DNA of 64,000 nt, taken from contig JBALWH010000019.1 in assembly GCA_036960175.1 (NCBI GenBank), positions 1 to 64,000 on the forward strand, in the 5' to 3' direction. The notes below the pieces were generated by a model. The model was not told the DNA's origin, ran no database searches, and worked only from the letters and a program-made list of their open reading frames with translations. The translations under genes were made by a program, and so were the position numbers. Below, piece by piece: positions 18,407 through 26,087 of this stretch; within the stretch, counting starts at the first letter, position 1; each line of letters opens with the position of its first letter. The DNA is from Motiliproteus sp036960175. GTDB taxonomy: Bacteria > Pseudomonadota > Gammaproteobacteria > Pseudomonadales > Balneatricaceae.

Positions 18407-19633
18407 GTGAAGTTTTTGATGTACGGTATTAATTTTTCACCAGAGTTAACTGGGATTGGTAAATACAGTGGAGAAATGGCGTGTTGGCTGACAGATAATG
18501 GGTGCGATGTTTTTTCTGTAACGGCTTACCCTTACTACCCTGAATGGAGAAGGCATAAGGAATATAGAAATATATTTGGGTATAAGAGTGAGTTGATTGG
18601 GAATGCAAAGGTGATTCGGTGCCCTTTGTATGTTCCTTCCAGGCCGAACTCAATGAAGCGAATAGCTCATTTGCTGTCTTTTGCTTGTACTTCTTTTTTC
18701 GCTTTGGCTCGACTTTTACGCGTCAAGCCTGATGTGATTTTTGTTGTTCAACCTTCCCTTTTTTTCGCCCCTGCGGCATTACTTTATAGTTATGTAACCG
18801 GTGCTAAATCCGTGATGCATATTCAAGATTACGAGCTTGATGTAATGCTTGGTTTAGGCATGGTAAAGGAGGGGGTCCTTACTAAATTTGCGAGAAAGGT
18901 AGAAGGCTGGTTGATGTCAAAATTCGATTTTGTATCGACAATTTCTAATTCTATGGTCGATCGGGCTGTACAAAAAGGAGTCAATAAAGAAAAGGTTTTG
19001 TTTTTTCCAAATTGGGCGGATGTAACTCATGTTCATCCTTCCGTTGAATTCAATTCTTTTAAGGCGGAATGTGGTTATAATGATAATGACAAAATAATAT
19101 TATACTCCGGTAACTTAGGGAAAAAACAAGGGCTTGAATCTATCCTTAAGGTTGCAGATATATTTAGGGATAGGAGTGATGTTAAATTTTTGATCGTTGG
19201 CTCTGGTGCACACGAAAAGGAATTAAAAATGATGGCATCAGATTTGGCTTTACCAAATCTTAAGTTCATGCCGTTACAGCCTTTTAGTAAGTTTCCTGCA
19301 TTGATGAGAATGGCAGATCTTCATTTGGTTATCCAGAAAATAGGCGCGGCAGATGCTCTTTTACCTTCGAAGCTTAACAATATATTGGCTGTCGGAGGTC
19401 ATGCCTTGATTACTGCCGATGATGATACTGAGCTTGGTTTTATTTCAAAAAAACATCCTGGTATTTATTCTTTAGTCAAGCCTGAAAGTGTTGAGGATTT
19501 AGCAGATTCAGTGGATTATTTTTTATCGTCTGCGCCTAGTGATCGTAACCAAATTGCTAGGAGATATGCAGTGGATTATTTAAACATTGATAATGTTATG
19601 AATGATTTTCTTTGTTCTATTAAACAGTTTTAA
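18407..19633 (+). CDS. wcaI: WcaI-like GT4 glycosyltransferase
   Basis: A 408-residue GT-B fold transferase. YGINFSPELTGIGKYSGEM at residues 5-23 and YPYYPEW are diagnostic of the WcaI group (colanic acid fucosyltransferase family); VMHIQDYELDVMLGLGM and LYSGNLGKKQGLE mark the two Rossmann halves. GTG 18407 has GGAG eight bases upstream. It directly precedes gmd, so the donor could be a GDP-6-deoxy or 3,6-dideoxyhexose, with colitose the obvious candidate. A decayed paralogue lies at 23029-24268. Confidence 0.85.
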   Translation: MKFLMYGINFSPELTGIGKYSGEMACWLTDNGCDVFSVTAYPYYPEWRRHKEYRNIFGYKSELIGNAKVIRCPLYVPSRPNSMKRIAHLLSFACTSFFALARLLRVKPDVIFVVQPSLFFAPAALLYSYVTGAKSVMHIQDYELDVMLGLGMVKEGVLTKFARKVEGWLMSKFDFVSTISNSMVDRAVQKGVNKEKVLFFPNWADVTHVHPSVEFNSFKAECGYNDNDKIILYSGNLGKKQGLESILKVADIFRDRSDVKFLIVGSGAHEKELKMMASDLALPNLKFMPLQPFSKFPALMRMADLHLVIQKIGAADALLPSKLNNILAVGGHALITADDDTELGFISKKHPGIYSLVKPESVEDLADSVDYFLSSAPSDRNQIARRYAVDYLNIDNVMNDFLCSIKQF

Positions 19634-19652
19634 TTTATATCTGGGTGTATTG

Positions 19653-20777
19653 ATGAGAAAAAAAGTTGCATTAATTACCGGTGTGACCGGACAGGATGGC
19701 TCGTATCTGGCTGAATTGTTGTTGGAAAAAGGTTACGAGGTTCATGGAATTAAGCGCCGCGCTTCTCTTTTTAATACCCAGCGTGTCGATCATATTTTTG
19801 AAGACCCCCATCAGAAAAACCCTCATTTCTTTCTTCATTATGGTGATCTGTCGGATTCCTCCAATTTGACTCGGATTATTCGTGATGTGGAGCCGGATGA
19901 AGTGTATAATCTAGGCGCTCAGTCCCATGTGGCAGTCTCGTTTGAGTCGCCAGAGTATACGGCTGATGTCGATGCGATCGGTACATTGCGCATACTAGAA
20001 GCGATCCGTTTTCTAGGCCTGGACAAGAAAACCCGTTTCTACCAAGCCTCGACGTCTGAACTTTACGGATTAGTGCAGCAGACTCCTCAAACTGAGAAGA
20101 CCCCTTTCCATCCTAGGTCTCCATATGCCGTGGCAAAGATGTATGCCTATTGGATCACGGTGAATTACCGCGAGGCCTACGGCATGTATGCCTGTAACGG
20201 GATTCTATTTAATCATGAGTCACCTCGTCGTGGGGAAACCTTCGTAACGCGTAAAATTACCAGGGGTTTGGCCAATATCGTTCAAGGGCTGGATCAATGT
20301 CTGTATTTAGGTAATATGGATGCGTTACGAGACTGGGGGCATGCGCGTGACTACGTAAAGATGCAGTGGATGATGTTGCAGCAAGAACAGCCAGAGGATT
20401 TTGTCATTGCTACCGGCGTACAGTACTCGGTGAGACAATTTGTTGAATTTACCGCCAAAGAGATGGGCGTAACGCTGAAATTTGAAGGCCACGGCGTCGA
20501 TGAAGTGGGTGTCGTTGATTGTGTAGAGGGCGATGATGCACCTTCCGTGAAGGTTGGAGATGTGGTAGTTCGGGTCGATCCGCGCTATTTCCGGCCTGCC
20601 GAAGTGGAAACGCTTTTAGGCGATCCCAGCTACGCCAAGCAGCGCTTGGGCTGGGAGCCTGAGACTACTCTGCACGAAATGGTGCAGGAGATGGCTGCTT
20701 ACGACTTAGATCAGGCCAAACGGCACGTTTTGCTGCGTGATAGTGGCTTTACCACGGCCCTGTCGCGAGAGAAGTAG
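19653..20777 (+). CDS. gmd: GDP-mannose 4,6-dehydratase
   Basis: Converts GDP-D-mannose to GDP-4-keto-6-deoxymannose. A 374-residue SDR with TGVTGQDGSYLAELLLEKGY, RRASLFNTQRVDH, GDLSDSSNL, ASTSELYG and SPYAVAKMYAYW, all textbook GMD. ATG 19653 is chosen since it starts at the conserved strand; an upstream in-frame start would overlap the preceding gene. It is followed after 2 bp by the reductase gene. An old C-terminal fragment of another gmd lies at 37565. Confidence 0.96.
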   Translation: MRKKVALITGVTGQDGSYLAELLLEKGYEVHGIKRRASLFNTQRVDHIFEDPHQKNPHFFLHYGDLSDSSNLTRIIRDVEPDEVYNLGAQSHVAVSFESPEYTADVDAIGTLRILEAIRFLGLDKKTRFYQASTSELYGLVQQTPQTEKTPFHPRSPYAVAKMYAYWITVNYREAYGMYACNGILFNHESPRRGETFVTRKITRGLANIVQGLDQCLYLGNMDALRDWGHARDYVKMQWMMLQQEQPEDFVIATGVQYSVRQFVEFTAKEMGVTLKFEGHGVDEVGVVDCVEGDDAPSVKVGDVVVRVDPRYFRPAEVETLLGDPSYAKQRLGWEPETTLHEMVQEMAAYDLDQAKRHVLLRDSGFTTALSREK

Positions 20778-20779
20778 TC

Positions 20780-21697
20780 ATGAAGCTATTTATTACCGGT
20801 GGCCGGGGTATGGTGGGACGCAATCTGTGCGCCTTAGCAGAGCAGCGCGGCGTAGAGGTTTTTGCCCCGACTCGTGACGAATTGGATCTGCTTGATTATC
20901 AGGATACGCTGGCATCTATTCGGCAATACCAACCCGATGTGGTTATTCATGCGGCAGGTTTAGTTGGCGGTATCCAGGCCAATATGGCGGCACCCTATGA
21001 CTTCTGCTTTATCAATTTGCAGCTAGGCCTCAACGTTGTCCGTGCAGCCCATGAAGCGGGAGTCGATCAGCTGATCAATCTGGGTAGCTCTTGCATGTAC
21101 CCCCGTGCTGCACAAAATCCGCTGCAGGAATCACTGATTCTTAAAGGGGAGCTTGAGCCCACTAATGAGGGATATGCTGTAGCTAAGGTGGCAGTGGCCA
21201 AGCTTTGCGAATATCTCTCACAACAGCATGGTGCTTATTACCGAACTCTCATACCATGCAACCTATATGGATTTTGGGATAATTTTCATCCGCAACGCTC
21301 TCATATGATTCCAGCAGTGATTCGCAAAATTCATGAAGCAAAATTGAGTAACCAGCCACAGGTGGAAATTTGGGGTGATGGCACTGCGCGCCGAGAGTTT
21401 ATGTTTGCCGAGGATCTGGCTGATCTTGTGCTCAAAGTAAGCAATAGCGTTGATGAATTACCGCAGTATATGAATGTTGGGCTCGGCTATGATTTCAGCA
21501 TTAACGAGTATTACCAGCAGGTTGCTGATGTTATCGGCTATGAAGGAACATTTGTTCATGATCTAAGCAAACCTGCGGGCATGAAGCAAAAATTGGTAGG
21601 TATTGATGGCCAAACGTCCTTCGGCTGGGCGCCGCCGACAGCGCTAAGAGCTGGAATCGAAAAAACCTACGCTTATTTTCTAAAGGATGCGATTTGA
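20780..21697 (+). CDS. colC: GDP-L-colitose synthase / GDP-L-fucose synthase-family epimerase-reductase
   Basis: A 305-residue Fcl-like SDR: TGGRGMVGRNL at residues 6-16, NLGSSCMYPR (Ser-Cys active-site strand), GYAVAKVAVAKLCEYL and CNLYGFWDNFHPQRSHMIPA. By sequence alone it could be GDP-L-fucose synthase. I favour ColC because the next gene is a ColD-type 3-dehydratase and the order gmd-colC-colD gives a complete route to GDP-L-colitose. Substrate preference cannot be decided from motifs. Confidence 0.75.
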   Translation: MKLFITGGRGMVGRNLCALAEQRGVEVFAPTRDELDLLDYQDTLASIRQYQPDVVIHAAGLVGGIQANMAAPYDFCFINLQLGLNVVRAAHEAGVDQLINLGSSCMYPRAAQNPLQESLILKGELEPTNEGYAVAKVAVAKLCEYLSQQHGAYYRTLIPCNLYGFWDNFHPQRSHMIPAVIRKIHEAKLSNQPQVEIWGDGTARREFMFAEDLADLVLKVSNSVDELPQYMNVGLGYDFSINEYYQQVADVIGYEGTFVHDLSKPAGMKQKLVGIDGQTSFGWAPPTALRAGIEKTYAYFLKDAI

Positions 21698-22860
21698 TGT
21701 TACCGCTGGCTACTACCACTTGGGATCAGGACGAATACGATGCGCTACAGGCGGTGATCGCCAGTGGCATGTTTAGTATGGGGGAGCAGGTTGCAGCTTT
21801 TGAAAATGCCTTTGCCGAGTTTGTTGATGCTAACTATTGCGTGATGGTGAATTCAGGTTCTTCAGCAAACCTTTTAGCAGTTGCAGCACTGTTCTATCGA
21901 CATAAGGATGCACTCAAGCCTGGCGATGAAGTGATCGTGCCTGCCGTGTCTTGGTCAACCACCTATTTTCCGCTTCAGCAGTACGGCCTTAAATTGAAGT
22001 TTGTAGATGTAGACCGGCATACACTGAACTTGGATCTTGTGCAGCTGGAAGATGCGATTAGCGATCAGACTCGGGCGGTGTTCGCAGTCAATCTGCTAGG
22101 TAATCCGGTCGACTATCAGCGTCTTAATCAGATTATCGATGGGCGTAATATTCTTGTTCTTGAGGATAATTGCGAGTCGTTGGGAGCTACTCTGGGCGGT
22201 AAGCAGGCAGGTACTTTTGGCGTGATGGGTACCTACAGCGGCTTTTTTAGCCATCATATTTCCACCATGGAAGGGGGAATGGTTGTGACTGATGATGAAG
22301 AACTTTACCACATCATGTTGTCGGTGCGGTCTCACGGCTGGACGCGCCATCTTCCCAAAGACAATCTCGTGTGTGAAAAGGGTATAGATTCCTTTCGAGA
22401 GTCTTTCCGCTTCGTACTACCGGGCTATAACCTACGGCCCTTGGATATGTCAGGTGCGCTGGGGTTGGCGCAATTGAAGAAACTACCAAGCATCGTTGCG
22501 GGGCGCCGAGCGAATGCAATGGCATTTGTTGAGCATTTTTCCGACATCGCTGGCATCTCTATCCAGCAGGAAACCGGCTGTAGCAGCTGGTTTGGTTTTG
22601 CGATATTGGCCGGCTCTGAGACTGTGCGGGATAAGCTCGTGACTGGCCTTAAACAAGCCGGTGTCGAATGTCGCCCTATCGTCGCGGGCAACTTCGTGCG
22701 TAATCCAGTCATTAAATATCTTGATTACAGCGTCCATGGCCAGTTGAACAATAGCGACTACGTCGATGATTGTGGCCTGTTCATTGGTAATCATCACTAT
22801 GACGTGCAAGCTGAAATAGAGGCGGTTTCAAAAATTGTAAAAAATACTCTCTGTGGGTAA
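21697..22860 (+). CDS. colD: GDP-4-keto-6-deoxy-D-mannose 3-dehydratase (ColD type)
   Basis: A 387-residue PLP-fold protein of the DegT family. At the position of the PLP-binding lysine the sequence is FFSHHISTMEGG: a His-His pair (about residues 186-187) replaces the lysine. This is the signature of the ColD and RfbH/DdhC 3-dehydratases, which use the histidine as base. Between Fcl-like and GDP-sugar genes, ColD (removing the 3-OH for colitose) fits. ATG 21697 overlaps the colC stop by one base. The neighbouring PglE-like protein at 52527 keeps the lysine, so the change is specific. Confidence 0.85.
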   Translation: MLPLATTTWDQDEYDALQAVIASGMFSMGEQVAAFENAFAEFVDANYCVMVNSGSSANLLAVAALFYRHKDALKPGDEVIVPAVSWSTTYFPLQQYGLKLKFVDVDRHTLNLDLVQLEDAISDQTRAVFAVNLLGNPVDYQRLNQIIDGRNILVLEDNCESLGATLGGKQAGTFGVMGTYSGFFSHHISTMEGGMVVTDDEELYHIMLSVRSHGWTRHLPKDNLVCEKGIDSFRESFRFVLPGYNLRPLDMSGALGLAQLKKLPSIVAGRRANAMAFVEHFSDIAGISIQQETGCSSWFGFAILAGSETVRDKLVTGLKQAGVECRPIVAGNFVRNPVIKYLDYSVHGQLNNSDYVDDCGLFIGNHHYDVQAEIEAVSKIVKNTLCG

Positions 22861-23028
22861 ATAATCACGCTTAACTGTGCGTAAATTTCAGACTATATTG
22901 CATTGTTCTATCTAGGTCGATCGGTAGATATATAGAGCCAAACTGAACAGTAAAGGAGTCACCAGGGTAGTTTAATTTATACTTTGCCGCATGCTAAAAA
23001 GGGATGATTCTGTTTTAATTAGATTGTA

Positions 23029-24268
23029 ATAAAAATTCTGTTTTATGGTATTAACTATGCGCCTGAAAAAACCGGAATAGGTAAGTACAGTGGTGAAATG
23101 GCAACTTGGTTTGCTTTAAAAGAAAAGGGCATGACGTCAGAGTTGTGACCGCGCTGCCTTATTATCCGGAGTGGAAAGTTCATAATGGCTATAGCCGCTT
23201 TAGGTTTTGCACGATTACTTCAAACGGTGTCAAAGTTTTATTGCTGCCCGCTATATGTGCCTCAGAATGTCTCAACACTGAAGCGGCTTCTACACCTAGG
23301 GTCTTTCGCGCTCAGTTCAATGATTCCTTTGGCACGAAATCTGGCCTGGAAGCCTGACGTGGTGGTGACTGTTGTCCCTACGCTGTTTACGAGGCTTAAC
23401 GCACAGCTGTTTGCTGCACTGAGTGGCGCCAAGTCTGTACTGCATATTCAAGATTATGAGCTGGATGCAATGCTAGGTTTAGGCTTGGGGGGGGCGGTTT
23501 TTTTCGCGTATGGCTCAGTCTATTGAAAGTTGGTTGCTGCGTGATTTTGATCGTGTCTCTACTATATCCCAGTCGATGATAAAGCAAGAAAAAAAGGAGT
23601 TAATGACATTAATGTGGTTTTTTTCCCAAATCGGAGTATGCGATTTGTTTTGCCAGAAACCTCTTCGGTACAATCGTTTAGGCAACGGTTTAGGCCTTAA
23701 TGAAGCTGATCCCATTCTGCTTTACTCTGGGGGTTTAGGAGAGAAGCAGGGGTTGGGGTTAGTTGTTGATGCTGCAAAAACCTGCTCTGAGCAGGGGCAG
23801 GCTGGTTGCTTCGAAATTGTTGGCGAAGGTGCAGCAAAAAAGAGGCTAGAACTGCAGGCCTCCGATCTAGGGCTTAACAATGTACGTTTTTAACCTCTTC
23901 AACCATTGGAGGATCTTCTCACTTTTTTGGCTATGGCTGATTGCCATCTGGTCATACAGCGCAAGGGTGCCGCTGACAGCGTTCTCCCCTCAAAATTGAC
24001 CAATATTTTAGCCGTGGGCGGTAACGCATTGATCACAGCGGATCCACATACTGAGTTCGGTCTGCTTTGCGACAAACACGCTGGGATCGCAGCCTGTGTA
24101 GAGCCGGAATCTTTAGATGCACTGTTGCAGGGTATCGAAAGGGTTTTAATGATGCCCTGCCAAAATCAGATAGCACTCGACTACGCACGACAGTATTTAG
24201 ACCAGGAACAAATACTAGCAAGTTTTGAAGCGGTTTTGAGACAACTTAGCCACGGCGGAATTAAATAA
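23029..24268 (+). pseudogene. decayed WcaI-like glycosyltransferase
   Basis: Five pieces in three frames line up in order with the intact wcaI at 18407: FYGINYAPEKTGIGKYSGEM (from 23041), ALPYYPEWKVHNGY, VLHIQDYELDAMLGLGLG, LLYSGGLGEKQGLGLV and LVIQRKGAADSVLPSKL. The expected start codon is ATA (23029). Frame changes occur near 23115, near 23190 and at a G8/T7 run near 23487-23503; a TAA at 23891 interrupts VRF-PLQP. Several breaks sit at homopolymers, so sequencing error could explain some, but the lost start and the nonsense codon argue for a true pseudogene. Confidence 0.9.
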
Positions 24269-24313
24269 ATCTTCAGTAAATATTATTTAAATGATGTTTG
24301 GTTTTTAAACGCT

Positions 24314-24338
24314 TTATGAATAATGTTTTTATTCATAA
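24314..24338. promoter_or_regulatory. perfect 10-bp palindrome upstream of the transketolase operon
   Basis: TTATGAATAA and TTATTCATAA form perfect arms around a 5-base loop, 76 bp before the tkt operon start and 46 bp after the pseudogene stop. It could be an operator or a weak AU-type hairpin. No other copy is obvious in the window. Confidence 0.35.
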
Positions 24339-24414
24339 TCCCCATTAAATATAGAAGAGCAGATATAGCATCTAATCAACTATGTTTTTCTGATTACAGG
24401 TTTTTTTATCGCCT

Positions 24415-25191
24415 ATGCAACATTTCAAGCATTTACTTAAAACCGCCAAGCTGAGACTTCTCCGTATGCACTATGAGTCTAATAGTGGTCATTTGGGGGG
24501 GAATCTTTCCTGTATCGATGCGATTATGATTCTTCATCACTTGGTGATGAAACCTGGGGATCAGTTTTTACTATCTAAAGGCCATTCAGCAGGGGCCTTG
24601 TATATTACCCTCTGGAGTCTTGGGAAATTGTTCGATTCAGATTTAGAATCTTTCAGCAAGGATAATACGCTTTTACCAGGGCATCCGAGTGGAGAGGGCA
24701 TTCCTGATTTGCTTTTTTCCACCGGGTCTTTAGGCCACGGCCCTTCTCTGGCCTCAGGTTTGGCGCTAGCTGCTAAATACAAGAATTCAGACCACCAAGT
24801 ATATTGTTTATGTTCTGACGGCGAATGGCAGGAAGGAAGTTGCTGGGAGGCCCTCACTTTTGCTATTCATCAGAAATTGAATAACTTGACCATAATCATT
24901 GATCAAAATGGGCTTCAGGGATTTGGAAAGACCAAAGATGTTATATCTTGTGGTGATTTAACGACCAGGATTTCAGCATTTGGCGCAAACGTACAGCGTG
25001 TTAGCGGACATGATCCTCTGGAAATAAAGAAGTCATTAGAGGAAACGTCTTTAGATATGCCTAATGTGTTGATATTAGACACGGTAAAGGGAAATGGCAC
25101 GCATTTTGAGGGGGAAATGCAATCGCATTACCTCCCGCTTTCCGAAGAGCAATTTCAGGCGGCATATTCGAAGGTCGATGGAGAATTATGA
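24415..25191 (+). CDS. transketolase-like protein, N-terminal (ThDP-binding) subunit
   Basis: A 258-residue protein equal to the first third of transketolase. SGHLGGNLSC, LSKGHSAGALY, GSLGHGPSLASGLALA and the ThDP motif SDGEWQEGS...DQNGLQ are present. Two-subunit transketolases occur in central metabolism, but also in sugar-biosynthesis clusters where they may transfer a two-carbon unit to a keto-sugar. Its start codon has no close neighbour upstream, so it heads the operon; the stop overlaps the next gene as ATGA. Confidence 0.88.
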   Translation: MQHFKHLLKTAKLRLLRMHYESNSGHLGGNLSCIDAIMILHHLVMKPGDQFLLSKGHSAGALYITLWSLGKLFDSDLESFSKDNTLLPGHPSGEGIPDLLFSTGSLGHGPSLASGLALAAKYKNSDHQVYCLCSDGEWQEGSCWEALTFAIHQKLNNLTIIIDQNGLQGFGKTKDVISCGDLTTRISAFGANVQRVSGHDPLEIKKSLEETSLDMPNVLILDTVKGNGTHFEGEMQSHYLPLSEEQFQAAYSKVDGEL

Positions 25192-26087
25192 GAAATTCAT
25201 TTGCTCAAACGGTTATTTCACAGTGCAATCAAGATGACAGTATCTTTCTGACTGGTGATCTTGGGTTTATGGCATTAGAAGAAGTAAAAAGCACTTTTGG
25301 AGCTCGGTTTGTCAATGCGGGTGTTGCCGAACAAAATATGATTGGTGTCGCCGCAGGCCTAGCCCGCGGAGGGTTTAAAGTTTTTACATATAGTATTGCG
25401 CCGTTTTGCTATGCACGCCCTTTCGAACAAATACGTAATGATATTTGTTTCGGTAATCTACCTGTCTGCTTGGTGGGTAATGGTGGGGGTTATGCATATG
25501 GCCATATGGGGCCGACGCATCATGCTCTTGAAGATTGCGCTGCAATGAATGCACTGGGTGTTCGGGTTCTTGTTCCTGCATTTGATGAAGATATCTCCGC
25601 GATGTTGTCCCAACTGTCGTCTCCAACCTATCTGCGCTTGGGCTATGACGTTAGACCAAAAAACACTTCTGTTCCTGAGTATTCATCCTGGCGGCAGGTT
25701 TTGAGCGGAGAGCAGGGGGCCATTGCTGCTCTTGGACCCTTGGCCGGAGTCGCGTGGCAAGCGCTGCAAAATGTGCCCGCTGATAAAAGACCTTCTGTTT
25801 GGGCTGTAACCGAATTTAATGCTGATGGCATTCCAGAAGAGTTCTGGCAACAAGTGTCTGGGAGCCCCCTTTATGTAACCGAAGAGCATGTGTCCGCCGG
25901 AGGATTGGGGATGTTTATCTCTCTGGCTATGGTTCGTAGAGGTATTCAAGTATCAAATTTTGTTCACCGTTACGCCCTCGGTTATCCTACCAATCGCTTT
26001 GGCTCTCAAGATTTTCATCGTGCTCAATGTGGGCTTGATGTAGATGGAGTTCTAACAATGATTGATGGACATGAACATGAATCTTGA
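25188..26087 (+). CDS. transketolase-like protein, C-terminal (pyrimidine-binding) subunit
   Basis: A 299-residue partner of the preceding gene, with the Pyr domain (TGDLGFM, FVNAGVAEQNMIGVAAGLA containing the catalytic Glu that activates ThDP) and a C-terminal transketolase domain (YVTEEHVSAGGLGMF, HRYALG). Both halves are needed for one active site. The ATGA overlap with the N-subunit implies coupled translation in equal amounts. Its 3' end overlaps the fused SDR-glycosyltransferase gene by about 23 bp. Confidence 0.88.
   Translation: MRNSFAQTVISQCNQDDSIFLTGDLGFMALEEVKSTFGARFVNAGVAEQNMIGVAAGLARGGFKVFTYSIAPFCYARPFEQIRNDICFGNLPVCLVGNGGGYAYGHMGPTHHALEDCAAMNALGVRVLVPAFDEDISAMLSQLSSPTYLRLGYDVRPKNTSVPEYSSWRQVLSGEQGAIAALGPLAGVAWQALQNVPADKRPSVWAVTEFNADGIPEEFWQQVSGSPLYVTEEHVSAGGLGMFISLAMVRRGIQVSNFVHRYALGYPTNRFGSQDFHRAQCGLDVDGVLTMIDGHEHES

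Noticed and set aside
20780..21697. Calling this gene plain GDP-L-fucose synthase
   Set aside because: Possible from sequence, but the adjacent ColD-type enzyme makes colitose synthase the better reading; left as an alternative in the entry.
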